In this document: positions 1 through 11,779 of the stretch, one piece after another
Numbering within the stretch: the first letter of the stretch is position 1
Layout: each line of letters starts with the position of its first letter
Source of the DNA: Isoetes taiwanensis
Lineage: Eukaryota > Streptophyta > Lycopodiopsida > Isoetales > Isoetaceae
Reading direction: 5' to 3'
DNA: 64,000 nucleotides
NCBI GenBank assembly: GCA_021234155.1
Contig: JAJEKV010000032.1
Coordinates: 12,309,055-12,373,054 of the forward strand
Position numbers and translations under genes: made by a program
The notes under the pieces: generated by a model
What the model was told of the DNA's origin: nothing
Database searches by the model: none
The model's input: only the letters and a program-made list of their open reading frames with translations

Positions 1-1060
1 GCATACTAATGTGTAAACATAAATCGGTAAAATGACTTCTTAATGATCATCAAGAGTAAAACAACAGCAATGTTTGGGGCTAGACTGGCTTACGAGGAAG
101 GCTTCTCTAACTGCAGTTAACCCCTTGGCATGTAGAGTCTACTAGGGGGTCGTTGAGTGTTGGCGAGTTATGGGCTCGACACCTCCGAGATGGTGCGTTG
201 CCTCAGTGAGGTTAAGTCGTGTACGAGCATGGGTGAACCATTGCTCTCAAGCCACTTGTAGTTAGCATGGACTTTCTGGAGGAGATTAGTCTCCTCTTGT
301 CTCATCGGCCCAGGGGAGATGCAACCCTGGATTAGTCCCCTCGACTATATCCCCGATAGGCTATAGTCAAGTTCCAATACTTTTCAACCTATTTGCAAAG
401 TATGCACAAGAGGGCCGGATAGAGTGGACTCCCAATGGCCATGTTCCTTTGCCAGCCAAATCCAGTGCCATGAATTCTGTCTGCATCGATCTCTGGAGGC
501 CCAAGCGGTCAGTCTATCCCCATGCGTCTGAACCTGGGTAGGAATTCTCCATGTTGATGTTGTTGTATCTGTTTGTGATATGATCTGGTTATGGTGATCC
601 CATCCTTCGAGGTGGTTACGTTATAAGATGCCATGTTATATGCCATGTTTATACGCTTTCGCATCTAGGTTGGTCTCAGGGGAGACACGTCTATTCCTCT
701 TACGTTGGATTGTTGCTCACCATCAAGAGTCTGACATCAAATAGATGGCCTCAAGTTGGCGAGCTTGAGCTGGCAGGAGGGAATCTCCTTTTCATATACA
801 GTCGGGGCATCATATACAAGCAAGGGGCATCACTGTGGCATCATAGCAATGATCTTGGTAGAACAAGATCGAGCACTATTCTAGTAGCAAATAAATATCC
901 TAGAAATTCAGTCCTGGAGTTAAAATCCCAAACAAAAATCCCCAATGGTGGGAGATTTGTTTTTCCATTATTAGAGCTAGGAGCTAGCTAGGAGTAGTAG
1001 TAATTAGTTAACATTCAAATGAACTAGTAGAGCTTGCATAGATTTTTTTTAAGTAAAATT
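1..1060. other. Unassigned sequence, possibly retroelement untranslated DNA
   Basis: No gene is recognised. A short open frame at 710-991 (+) has no familiar motif. The mixed-composition text with many short stops resembles LTR or leader sequence of a retroelement, but no second copy exists in this window, so this is only an impression. Confidence 0.2.
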
Positions 1061-1089
1061 TAAATTTTTTTTAGGAAAATTTGACTCGA

Positions 1090-1343
1090 CCACTCACAAC
1101 ATGCACAGATGGCATGTTTGAAAAGTTTTAACTGGCTTCTGGCACATCATGTGAGTGGTTGCTTGAAATTGCATCTTATAGATTTTAAAAATTATTTCTA
1201 GTAATGTAATTGAGCTTAACATGATCAGTTAAGCTATTAAAACTTTAAGTAGAATTACACACTTTGTGAGGCCACCTACAACATGTGCGGATGGCCCTTT
1301 TGAATAGTTCAAACTGCCTTCTGACGCATGTTGTGAGTGGTTC
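1090..1343. repeat. Pair of similar foldback (imperfect palindrome) units
   Basis: Two related units of about 72 bp lie at 1090-1162 and 1272-1343. Each starts with CCACTCACAACATG or a near variant (CCACCTACAACATG) and ends with its reverse complement, for example CATGTTGTGAGTGG at 1327-1340. Each can therefore fold on itself. The units also resemble each other in direct orientation (…CAACATG…GGATGGC…AACTG/GCC…CTTCTG). They may be short foldback or MITE remnants. No coding potential is claimed. Confidence 0.45.
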
Positions 1344-2915
1344 CCTAGTAAAATGCTTAAAGGAAACCAAACATATCTTATCTTTTAAAATGGCAGTGTT
1401 AGGTTATGGGTATTGCACCAGATGGGCGCTCCTCTTCCCTCGGTGGCAACGATTCCCTAGCCGCAAATCTATGCCTAATCGCTCAACTTTGAGCCGAGCG
1501 AAGGAGGCACAGAGCCCGGCCGCCTTCATCCATTTATGTTCGTGCACGCTTCTTGAGCAATTTTGCCGCGGGCTTCTGTGAGGAAGGTAGAACCATATCC
1601 ATAACACTTCTTTCTTCCTTCCTTCTCTTTCTATGTTTCGATTATATAGAACATTTCCCAGTTTTTTCTTACTATTATAACAGGTGCATACAGATGGAGG
1701 GAGAGGCAGATCGTGACAGCCTGAGGCATTACCTTGACACTTGTTTCCTCAGCAATCTTTGAGATCCTATGACCCTGAAGCAGGACAAAATGGCACATTA
1801 CAGCACCTAAATCCCAAGTTGGAACAAGACCCATAGTGCTATTTGCATTCAAGACTACCTAAGTGAAAAGCCGTGAGTTCAAGCCGACTCCATTCTGCAC
1901 AATCACCATCTCCGGCCTCGGAGATGCATAGATGGATTGGAGAGCCAATTAGATCGTGCTTTGTCACGCCAGATGTCCGCTAAAACATAAATGTCACACT
2001 TTCTATTGTCCTGGCATAATCGCATCCACCATGCTATGCCTCACGGGTCGTCCACGAGCCGCTACACATGATAATCGAATATGGCTTCAAAGTAAGTAAT
2101 CAATTCTGGATCATAAGATTCAGAGGTAATGGATATGAGGGTTTAGATATGGCCCCGACAACCCCTTAACGCACATACACTTCCATCATGACCAGATACC
2201 ATCAACAAATTTTATTGCTGCCATGGTCTTTTCTCTCAAAACCCTTCAGTATGGTTTTTTAATCCGAAAGCAAGAATACTCCTCGCGCCAGATTGGATCC
2301 CTATAGGCCGACATCGCTTCTCCTGGATGATAAAAATCATTCAATTCAATTATAAAGTTAGTCAATGTGTGGCTGCTCCAAAGTGTTGTAGTGTAAGTAG
2401 GACCATAATATGTGTAAATCACCGTCTATGATAGGCTATAGTTTTTGTGAATCTGAACCTTTTTTGGCAATAAATGTCTCAAATTTCATGTTAGACTAAT
2501 ATATTATATACAAGATTTGAATGTAAACGGGCATGGACTATTTATAGGTCCAAGCTTAGACCAATTGGAAGGAGAAACTCTCTGTAGTAATTTGTGCTGG
2601 CTCTATTCATTTTGTGACTTCTCATCATCTATGAGATAACTTTTGAAAGGTGTAGATGGACCTCCACATATATCCAAAGTAATCCTTAATTGTTTAGTTT
2701 TAGTGCTTCAATATCACCCTTTAGATAGACAATCTCCCCTAACCAACTATTGTTATCATATACAATGTGGTATATGTAAAATGACGATGTCCTTGACTTT
2801 TAAACGAGAGGTCATGTGGACCAATAATTGACATCGACCAGTCTATCTTGATATTCTTTAATCATGGCTTTTCCTATTTTTCCTTGGTTCATCTTACATT
2901 GCTTTCTTAACTTTG
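1344..2915. other. Stretch without recognisable gene
   Basis: Short open frames on both strands (1285-1581, 1553-1762, 2643-2831) have no recognisable motif, splice structure or second copy in the window. AT content rises after about 2.1 kb. Nothing further can be supported. Confidence 0.3.
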
Positions 2916-3095
2916 GGAAGCTTTGAAATATATTGTTTGAAGTTCATCCTTAAGGTACAAATCTAGAGATCAAACATAGAAAACATTTGATGATAACTTA
3001 AAACTGGAAGCTTTGAAATATATTGTTTGAAGTTCATCCTTAAGGTACAAATCTAGAGATCAAACATAGAAAACATTTGATGATAATTTAAAACT
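2916..3095. repeat. 90-bp perfect-length tandem duplication
   Basis: The unit 2916-3005, beginning GGAAGCTTTGAAATATATTG, is repeated head to tail at 3006-3095. The only difference seen is one substitution near the end (GATAACTTA versus GATAATTTA). Near identity in otherwise decayed DNA suggests a recent local duplication, or an assembly duplication. Confidence 0.9.
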
Positions 3096-4540
3096 AAACC
3101 TAAAAGCTTTAGCCCGAACGTAGCAATAAATATTTTTTATTGATAGAGCGGCTCGCTAACATCCTAACATTCAACTTGAGATTGACTAAGATAAAGAAGT
3201 TATTGACTTAAAATGAACCTATGGATTATAATGGTCTTAGGTACAGAAACCTTTTTTGATTTATCATGATCATGTCTTTTCTCTTTTCCTTTACTTGTTT
3301 TTGCATTAGTCTCATATCCGTAAATGCATTTATATATGATATTTCCAATGACATGCTATTTTAATAAACTTCCTTCAAATCAACAAAATAGACATCAATT
3401 AGAAGTCATGCAAAATTGTTATTATAAATCAAAGTTGAAACTTCAAATTACAAGCCACAAATATTTTTTATGCATGAAGTAATTGGTCAACTACTTATAT
3501 ATCAAATTTGAAGTAAAAATCAATTTGCATGCAAAAGTTGTAGAATTTTAATTGAAACAGCCTTTTCCCCGGAGAACTTTATTGGTCCAATGTATGTGAA
3601 ACAGCTTTTGACCCCTGCCATGTTTGGATCGACTATATCTTTCATCTAGACTTCGGATTGAAACACGATTTTTTGTATTCATCCTTATCTCATATAGAAA
3701 AATATAATTATAATGAAAATAAATAAATAAATAAAGGTCTTTTTATTAAGACAATTTTATATTATGTAAACATAAACCAAACTGGACTTGACCCCTCTTG
3801 ATTCACCTAAGCATAACTTTTAATTTTGGGGTTATATGCATTTTTAACTATTTTTCCTGTGCCATATAACGTCACATATAAAGTATAGAAAGAGTTTAAC
3901 TGAATTTTATGCCATTGATTTTATATGAATTTGAAAGTGAACTATACAAATGGACCACTTATAATCCTCTCATGAGTATAAAACTCAGTGTCATGCCAAT
4001 TTAAGTCAATTCATTTGCTCTAACATGAGATTCCCACTTATGGATATGACCACCAGCTACCTCATCTTCTTGTCCATATATTCCATGACGCTTTTTTTAG
4101 TGTTGCTTGGTACAAAGGTCGATCAACAACCTTGATTCATGATAATTCCTCTGTAGTGTGGCCAATGACCCATTGTTTGTTGAATATGGAGGCCCAAACT
4201 CCAATGCTCGCATCTACCAATTCTACCTATAGAATGTATATGAGGATATAGATAATGCATTAGGTTAAAGAGATGGTATTATATAATAGTCTAGATGTGT
4301 GTAAGTTTACGTTACCCTTTAGAGCCAAGCATGTTTCTGACTCAGAAATGTGAATTTCTTTCTATCATCTTCTCAAGGTATGATGTACAAAAGTTGATAC
4401 CATATAATGCCGGACCGGATTGGATGTGTTTCTATATGTGCCTCTTTAACATCGAAGTAGATAGGCTTGAACCAAGCAAAATAAAAAGCGAGAATTCAGT
4501 AGTTACGAAAATTAGAAAAGAAATGAAATAATTGTGTTGA
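3096..4540. other. AT-rich spacer without recognisable gene
   Basis: AT-rich DNA with a short (AAAT)n run near 3717-3737. No coding region, RNA gene or transposon end is recognised. Confidence 0.3.
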
Positions 4541-5142
4541 CTTACCTTGTTATAGTCAGCAGAACACGAAATATCTTTTAATAAAGTTGCTCGATTGCCA
4601 TATTGGATGCGATCAGTGATGGTTGATGACAATATTGTGTTGTTGGCTCGAGCAGACATGTATGTTACATTTTTTTTCTTCGAGATTGTACGTTTCAATA
4701 TTGATAAGTTAGTGCATGAAAATAGGAAAATGTATAAGATAGCAAAGGTTGCATCGTTGCCATATGTGAAGTTCATAAGCAGCAGGAATATCTAGATTTA
4801 TTTTGAGTTGATGTTGTTTGTGGTTGAAAAAGATACACCTATTGGAAGTAGGTATTTGAGCCTAAACTCCAACTTTGCAAGAAGGATGAAAACCCAATAA
4901 TCCAAGCTTCAATCTTCCAGATCTATGCAATGCAAAGCATAAAGATTCATAATCTCCATAGCTAGATCAAGCAAAATAATCTCTCCCAATATACCGTCTC
5001 TCTGTTTTTCTCTCCCTGTTCAGATAACACCCTCATGATAATGCTTCCCCCACACCATAATGCATACGTGCATATATTCTCCATGTGTGCATGTGCGTAT
5101 ATCCCTCCATATACAGTATAGGGTCTCCTATACCACCCCAAC

Positions 5143-5207
5143 AGTGGTGATTGTGGTGAGTGCGGTGAATGTGGTGAGTGTGGTGAGTGTGGTGAATGTG
5201 GTGACCA
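5143..5207. repeat. 9-bp minisatellite (GGTGAGTGT-type)
   Basis: About seven imperfect copies of a 9-bp unit (GTGGTGAGT, GTGGTGAAT). It is translatable as an antisense His-Ser-Pro repeat, which is a by-product of the repeat and not evidence for a protein. Confidence 0.85.
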
Positions 5208-5835
5208 CCCCAACAGTAAGACACAAATGTTTAGCTGTATGGATGACCACAAAGTGAATATAGCTATATAATGAACTTTACAAAGTGGCATGAAACTGTG
5301 TAATTGCTAATAATGGAGCTCCATCAAGCATAATTTGTCTCCTTCTTGGAGAGCAAGATTATCCCAAAGGGTTACAGTTACACTTGTCCAACTGTAAATG
5401 TTGGTGATCTTATAATTGAATATTTGATAAATTGAGATTGAAAATGTGGTCGCAGAAGTATCCATCAACCAAGAGTATTATTGTACGCTTAATAGTCATC
5501 ATTGTAGAAATGTTAGAGAGGACATTGATGGTATCTATCAATTTCGAATATGAACAAAGAAAATGTGAGCTGCTTCGTATAATTCGCATGGAAAAAAATG
5601 ATTGGCAGATGGTAAACTTACCAATTAGAACTTTGTTATTGGATAAATGATGCCAACTGGTCTTTTATTATGAAGCCGCGACATATGGAAGGTATATGAG
5701 TTCATTCGCGTCATCATAGTAGCTTCTTCCAAGGTGAAGTCTGTGTTTAATCATTTCATAATCGTTCTCTATGTTCGAGTATCATTTATTTGTAGCATAT
5801 ATTGTTCCTTTGAGATGTGGTAGATTTAGAATTGT

Positions 5836-5882
5836 AGGAAAAAGAAAAAAGAAAAAAAAAAGGAAAAGAAAAAGAAAGAAGA
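5836..5882. repeat. A-rich purine tract
   Basis: An AAAAAG/AAAAGG-type run of about 45 bp on the + strand. It could be the decayed tail of a retroposed sequence, but no source sequence is recognised upstream. Confidence 0.5.
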
Positions 5883-6072
5883 AATTCTGAGATATGTTAG
5901 TCTATCATTATGAAGGGTTGAACATCTAAATTTACTTTTTCCAATTTAAATGTGTCTAGAATTTATTGCCTGCTTCGTTAAATATCATTGCTTGGATCTA
6001 CGTATTCTGTAATAATTGAACATCTAAAATATTAGATTTAAGATTTAAGTTAATGAAGCTAATAGAACTTAC

Positions 6073-6248
6073 ATCTGCATCCGTGAGTTCGACACTAAAT
6101 ACTTTGCCTTCACCATAAGGTTTTTTGAAATGCTTGAGAGGGGTCTTTGTGGTTGCCTGGAATTTAACTGTCCATTTGCTCTCATAAGAGTTTAGTTGAG
6201 GCAGGGGATAGAATTGTTTAGTACTTTGCATGTTAACGCCTTGAATAT
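6073..6248 (-). CDS. RPA1-like exon, beginning of DNA-binding domain A
   Basis: The segment is flanked on the minus strand by an acceptor (TCCATTGCAG, ending at 6249) and a donor (GTAAGT, from 6072). Its translation contains PLPQLNSYESKWTVKFQATT and then GEGKVFSVELTDAD. This matches the family pattern of RPA1 DBD-A: xxxLNPYxxxWTIKARVT, then G(D/E)GKVFSxxLxDxD. The match in order and spacing is good, although the usual NPYQ is NSYE. The next exon should begin with the EIR-TCFN motif, and I could not place it convincingly, so the exon may be an orphan. Confidence 0.55.
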
Positions 6249-6604
6249 CTGCAATGGACATGAAAATGATTAGAGCAATGCAATTTAAATTGATAGATAG
6301 CTATTAGATACCTGTATGGAGCGAGTGTTTTTTTAATGCTTTTGAATGTTATCATGTGTCTTGATTCGTATGCCTGCATACAATAAGAAAGGAAGAAAGC
6401 AGGTGAAGCTGTTTAGGTCATAATACTAGCAAAGAACGATTTCTCAATTGAATATAATAGTATTATCACCCTGCTTTTAAGTAGCAATTATGCTTGACCA
6501 CTTGTTCCCATCATTAAACACTGGAGATTAATATTGTTTTAAATAACCCGTATTTTAAACTACATGTGTTGTTCGGCCTTCCTCGACACGGCAAGGGTGC
6601 TCTC

Positions 6605-7552
6605 TGGGGAGTGATTGTCGTGGAGCAAGAGAATGAAAGCAAAGTCAGAATGCTTATGTTAACCCTTGGTGCCAAACATTTTACTGAATATCACGTAAGC
6701 CAAGTTAGCAAGCACTATTATACGGATCATTGGGAAATATTCTTAATAAAATGGTAACGCCATTTTAACTATATAAAGGTCATAACCTTTATAAACAAGG
6801 GCTGAATATTTATGGCAAAGGATATGTCCCCTTAGTCAAAGGGCAAGACCCTTAAATTAATTTAAAGGCCACAAGGCCTTTTACTAAAAAGGCAATGCTT
6901 GAGTTTTTAAGACAAAGGGGGCGTGCCTTCCTAAATAAGGCAAATTAAACAAAAGGCATCAAAGCCTTATATGGCAAAAAAAAGTCTTAAAGCCTTTTTA
7001 AAAGAGCTTCTCTGATTATATAAGGCAGCAATGACCACATTAAAGGAGCAGACCGCTTCAAAGAACGCCTCGCCAACACCGCCGCTTGCTACAAAGTGAA
7101 TCTGACCCTCGTCTCCAATAGCTTAACCACAACAAATAATTTCTGAGGTCATACAAATATGATCTAGAGACATGAAGACTAGCATCTAGCCTCGGTTAAC
7201 CCGCTTCTACTCGATCCTTATTTATAAAATATCAGACAAGCCTTTGTTGTTCTTAGTGCCGAAATTTAATAAAGGATTCTATCACTTCCGAATCAAGAAA
7301 CCCATTCCTATCTCGCCATATTCTCTAAACTATTCTTCCCTTAAATTTGTGATCTTGCTAGACGGAGATGTAGTGCCTAAATTGATTTCACCCTAAGCCA
7401 TTCCTTTCCAAAATTTAGTCTTTTTCTAGAAATCTCTTGCTCAAGGACAACCCGATTGGGTGATGAGCTTACGTGGAAGGGTGGATTTGTATTTATTTGT
7501 TATATTTCTTGACGATAGTTTTAGTTCTCGAGCTTGCGTGCCCCTGTGATTT
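6605..7552 (+). mobile_element. LTR-like repeat, copy A (uninterrupted)
   Basis: This segment of about 950 bp is the only uninterrupted copy of a family present twice in the window. Its first part matches 11413-11664, its middle matches 15549-16313, and its last part matches 39490-39726. It contains TATA-like boxes (CTATATAAAGG near 6769, TTATATAAGGC near 7016) and repeated AAGGC motifs, which suits an LTR promoter region. The 11-bp stretch at 7329-7339 is the empty site for the large inserted element described below. No PBS was identified at the right edge, so calling it an LTR is inference. A long non-coding repeat is the alternative. Confidence 0.6.
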
Positions 7553-8680
7553 CAAATCGCATCGTGAGCATGGGCCCTCGCTTTTTCTAGGATCTGTGGA
7601 ATCTAGATTTACTGTTTTGAAAACTAGTAACTAGTTTTTGAATTCTAGAATATGGATGGATTTATCTAGCAGTTTCTATTGATTGAAGAATAAATGCATT
7701 CAGTTAGCTGTAAAGCAGTTATTCTCCTGGACTAATCTTTGTATGTGATGAAGAGATCAACAATCTCTAGACTTTTCTTAGAACGAGTTTGAATCCTCGG
7801 GTATAGTCTTTAATTAATCAATTAGAGTTGGAACTAAGAATCAATAGGCTAGAGAATGACAACTGAAGTGGCTAAGATCATCAGCTTTGGAGTTCCTTAG
7901 AACTTGTAGTAAACAATCATGTGCAAATAATTAAGATTAAAGCATGTGTTAAATTGCGCCTATTGCAAGAAAATCTGGTTTAAGAAGCTAATGTAAAGAT
8001 AAGTTATGATGAGAATGATTTATTGGCAAATTGGTAGAATTGCTACGTAGAATTCTGCGCATAGAGTTTTTTTTTTAATTAAAGAGAGATGCGTACAGAG
8101 CACAAGTAGCGAAGCTCATAGAAATTTAAAAGAAAGTCACATCTGAGAGACAGACTTATTTTGTGCACAATCCAACTCAAGTCCAGAAAAACCATAGCTC
8201 CATAATATCTTTGACCTTGCCTTCTACCTCAACGAATACAAGATCCCCAGGCTGCTACAGACGATAATTAGTGGATATTAATTATATTATGGTCCATAAG
8301 CCTTGTTCGCCAGTAGAGAAAATCTTTCCTTAAGCCAATTCCTGAAGCCTAGACCTTAAAATTTGGATGGTTGCAAGAGTGTGATCTCTACTGGTTTTAT
8401 TGAATTACCTTTTTCCTAAATTTTCCCAGATTTGGATGGTTGATGGAGAGTGTTCTTTAGTGGTTACAGTTGCATTGAGTTACCCTTTTAACTGACACCA
8501 TTCTTTCCATATCAATAAGCCCTAAACTTTGAATTTTGCAGTAATCTGAAGTTTTGAGATATCCTTGCATGATCCAAGGCTTTTATCTCCGTGGTTTACT
8601 ATTCAAGATAACAGCCTTGTACTTGCACTAATTTAGTAATTGATGATCTTGACCTTGGATGTTCTAACAACATCGATGTG
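7553..8680. other. Unassigned sequence between LTR-like copy A and LINE 1
   Basis: No coding motif is recognised. If copies A and B/C/D are the two LTRs of one element, this and 11211-11412 would be all of its internal DNA, making it a short non-autonomous element. Confidence 0.25.
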
Positions 8681-9126
8681 TGCTTAGGATCAGCAGAGAT
8701 GCTTTGGGGATAAGCCGCTCACACCTGACCTCCGTGAACACAACCTTCCCATCGCAATCAATGGTTTGATGCGCAGCAAGGAACACAAACGCCGGTTCGG
8801 GCCAAGTCATTGCACTCTCGCTTTACCTACATGCAGTTAAGACAAGACTGCTGCCTTCCTTAAAGCTAAGAAAGCCGTACATTGCAACACATCAAAGGGA
8901 AATGTTTTATCTCCCCGAACGCCACCCCGTGACCTTCTCAAGAAGGGTTCTAGAAAAGCCGCATACCTCATTGTGTGGAACACTACCCCTGAAAGCAAAG
9001 GAGGCAATACTTGCAATGTACCTATACTAATTGTGTGGTGCACATGCAAAGATTACCCTCGCAAGAAGGCCCAAAGGCCGAAATCACAGATTCAGACGTG
9101 AACAAGGCTTACAGTGTCTTGCCAAT

Positions 9127-10195
9127 GGGAAAGCCCCCTGACCGGATGGTGGCATGCAAAGCACTGCTTATGGGTGGCTCACCATAACACTGAAGGCTTT
9201 AATCACTTTGTTCAACAAGGCATTACAGAAGGCTTCCCGGCGTGCTGACCAATAGCAGAGTTGTTCCCATCTATAAGGTGTGACCTGCAATCGCCTGTAC
9301 CACTATCTAACAATCATGGTCAGCCTCGCAGATTTGCAAATTGTTACTGATTCTCGAAAGCAGCTTTTGATCGGGTCAAGGTGAGGCAAGCAGAGATACG
9401 GCAGCTCACCCAGCAAGATTGCACTCTACACTCAACCATTGACTACATCTTCTACTGCGAAGCCCGTTGAAGACAACAGGAACCGGCCACAGATCTATAT
9501 TGTTGCTTCGTGGATTTTGTGCAAATGCGACTTGATTAATCGCGGCTCGAAAACTATGGGCAAGATTGGCATGTACCGGGTCTTAGACGGTAATACAAAG
9601 GTATTGTGCTTTATGAAAGATGCTCTCAGTCGGCTGCGTGTTCTACTGCCAACCATTTTAATAGTAGTATCTGGGTTCGGCCAGGGATGCCCTCTCTCTC
9701 CAACATCAGTTTTTGGGCTTTACATTGATCAATTGGAGAGCCGGGCTTGTCGATAATGTACTTACTTCGGCCCACCTTCTACCGCATCATCAAGCGCTTA
9801 ATATATGCCGAGCGATGTGGACCTCCTAGCTACACACCACAGACATGCAATCCACATCTCGATGCCCCTCGACATTTTGCCAAGCGACCGATATGCACGC
9901 TAACTTGCCAAGACTAAGGTGGTTTTCATATCATCTTCACGATGTACCGAGGATCCCTCCTTCCTACCGAAAGGCACGTAGAAGTAGCATCCACATACAA
10001 ATATTTGGGAGTGGAGTTTCCGCCTACTATGCACTGACACATCCATACTGGCCACGAAGCTACTACGGGCCGAAAGCACTATATGCAATGCAAAACAATA
10101 GTCATGGGGAGCTGAGTCAGATGGGATTGGACCTACCTCACCACACTGCTCAAAGTCTTATGGAGCCCGGCCCTTTTATACTGTGGTTGAAGTAG
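9127..10195 (+). pseudogene. Reverse transcriptase domain remnant of LINE 1
   Basis: The remnant copies RNA into DNA in the intact family. Recognisable pieces in order: LHSTIDYIF (near 9430), a CFVDF-like segment near 9515, GQGCPLSPTSVFGLYIDQLE at about 9681-9741 (the family GV+QGCPLSP…LFxLYIDELE block), a broken Y-A-(E)R/DD active-site region near 9803, and VASTYKYLGVEFPPT near 9985-10030. The frame shifts several times, and the catalytic YADD is not intact. It is therefore non-functional. Confidence 0.7.
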
Positions 10196-11169
10196 TATGT
10201 AGGGCCCAGAGGTATCCCTCGCTACTTGAATGACTTGGAGCAAAAGTAAAGCCTTCTGGTACGAAAGCACTAGGTGAAGTCCACAGCCCCATATCAAATT
10301 CTACCAGAAATGTGATTCTTGCTCTTCAGGGCTTAGCCCTTGACGCCACATTGTCTATTTTCGTATAGTGGTCAACATGGACTATATGCCTGCCTCCCAA
10401 AATCCAGCTTATATCATGGCAATGGGGCCACAATGCCTCAAGGCCTCACTGAGGGAAAAGAGAGCTCAATGGATGGCTAGATGGAATGTGCGTGAGCACG
10501 TGCATAAGCATGTGCAAACAGAGGTGATCGCTAGCTTGAGGTATTATCTTGACGCTTTTGCTTCATCACAGTTTTGGGATGCCACTAACAAAGTCAAGAT
10601 GCCAAAGACACTACCACGCCACATAAATCCCACATTGAACGAGGCCCATTAATGCTACCTACAAGACCCACTTGCCCATGAAAAGACGCGCGCAGACTCA
10701 TTGCTCCATTCGCACAGGGCACATCATCTTCAATTGAGACAGCAGATGCTGGATTGGTGAGCCATGTCGACAGCTCGGCTAATGCCGCCAAATGGGAGCT
10801 TCATTGAGGATGAATCTTATACTCTAAAGTTGCCCAAAGATATGATCAAATCCGACGCTTATGCCGAAGTTGGTCAGCCCTCGCCACCGCTACATGTGAT
10901 ATTGAGCACGCATCCTGTGACGGGATGCTAGGATCATACCTTCGAGGTCATGGACATGCGAGATCAGCTATGTCCTCGCACGCACTTGACATGTACATAC
11001 ACATTTATTTCGTGGATGATGTATATTTCAGGATAGCTTTGATAAAGATTCTTATTACCGCCACTTTTCCCTCTAAAACCCTTTGGGGCGGGGTTTTAAC
11101 CCGACAAGAATAAGTTTGTCAAGGCCCTTCGGGTCCCATGGAAATGCATTGGTCTCAAAGTGGGATCTA

Positions 11170-11208
11170 TAAAAAACTATTCTATTCTATTCTATTCTAT
11201 TCTATAAT
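11170..11208 (+). repeat. (TATTC)n tail of LINE 1
   Basis: Five to six copies of TTCTA directly follow the LINE 3' sequence (…AAGTGGGATCTATAAAAAAC). Its position at the end of the element supports a retrotransposition tail rather than a random microsatellite. Confidence 0.65.
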
Positions 11209-11210
11209 CC

Positions 11211-11412
11211 TTAAAGCCTCAAGTAATAATTAATTTGTGAATTTTAGCCTTAAGGCCGACAAATTTTGTGCCCAAAGGGTCGATTCTGAATATTTCATTG
11301 TGGATTCAATCGGTTGTAAATCCATGGACTCGGGTTGTGCTAAATTTGCCATATAATCCTTGGGATGCAGGACGAATTCTAATTTGTAGGAAGGAAGGAA
11401 ATTACTACTTGA
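11211..11412. other. Short spacer between LINE 1 tail and LTR-like copy B
   Basis: No recognisable coding motif. A GA-rich stretch (GGAAGGAAGGAAA) near 11390-11400 lies about 15 bp before copy B. It could be a degenerate polypurine tract if B is a 3' LTR. Confidence 0.3.
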
Positions 11413-11664
11413 TGCTGGGGAAATGGGTTGCTCCGGGAGCAAGAGAATGAGAAAGAAAGTTGTAAATGCTTATGTTAACCCTTGGACCCAAACATTTTAG
11501 TGAATATCCCGTAAGCCAAGTTAGCAAGCACTATTATACGGATCATTGGGGAATATTCTTAATAAAAGGGTAACGCCATTTTAGCTATATAAAGGCCATA
11601 ACCTTTATAAATAAGGGCTGAATATTTATGGCAAGGGATATTTCCCCTTAATCAAAGGGCAAGA
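11413..11664 (+). mobile_element. LTR-like repeat, piece B (first third of the split copy)
   Basis: Colinear with 6608-6847 of copy A, including AACCCTTGG-CCAAACATTTTA, CTATATAAAGG-CATAACC and CCCCTTA-TCAAAGGGCAAG. Similarity stops abruptly at GGGCAAG (11657-11663) and resumes in piece C at 15.55 kb. LINE 2 therefore interrupts one copy. Confidence 0.8.
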
Positions 11665-11779
11665 AAGATCTATTGATCTTCATATAAACCTCGATATTTC
11701 ATCGCCTGCATATCCCGTGTTTTGCATTGGCAGGACACGTTTGGAATCCAGGAAAAATGGCCGGAGCAGGCCTGTGGCT

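Larger units (their letters stand above)
4546..6248 (-). pseudogene. Broken gene related to replication protein A large subunit (RPA1/RPA70)
   Basis: RPA1 binds single-stranded DNA through tandem OB folds during replication and repair. Read on the minus strand, three segments look like pieces of such a gene. At 6248-6073 there is the start of DNA-binding domain A. At about 5570-5430 there is a weaker stretch with IDTINVLSNIS and KRTI motifs. At about 4660-4546 there is a stretch with SSTI followed nine residues later by RATLLKDIS, as expected at the start of domain B, ending at a GTAAGT donor. The zinc-containing C-terminal domain and the N-terminal domain were not found. A retroelement LTR copy begins about 350 bp upstream of the first segment. 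A divergent expressed paralogue with long introns cannot be excluded. Confidence 0.4.
8680..11210 (+). mobile_element. Decayed LINE 1 (non-LTR retrotransposon), 3' part
   Basis: LINE-type polymerase motifs are recognisable in shifting frames. They run from a NGKAP-PDG-like motif near 9127, through LTITLKALITLFNKAL near 9180, to the reverse transcriptase core and a C-terminal tail. The copy ends in a (TATTC)n run at about 11170-11206, like the short tandem tails of RTE-type plant LINEs. No endonuclease is seen at the 5' side, so the copy is probably 5'-truncated around 8.7 kb. It lies between LTR-like copies A and B. Confidence 0.7.

Noticed and set aside
4962-5291. His-Ser-Pro repeat protein on the minus strand
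   Set aside because: Produced by the 9-bp minisatellite at 5143-5207.
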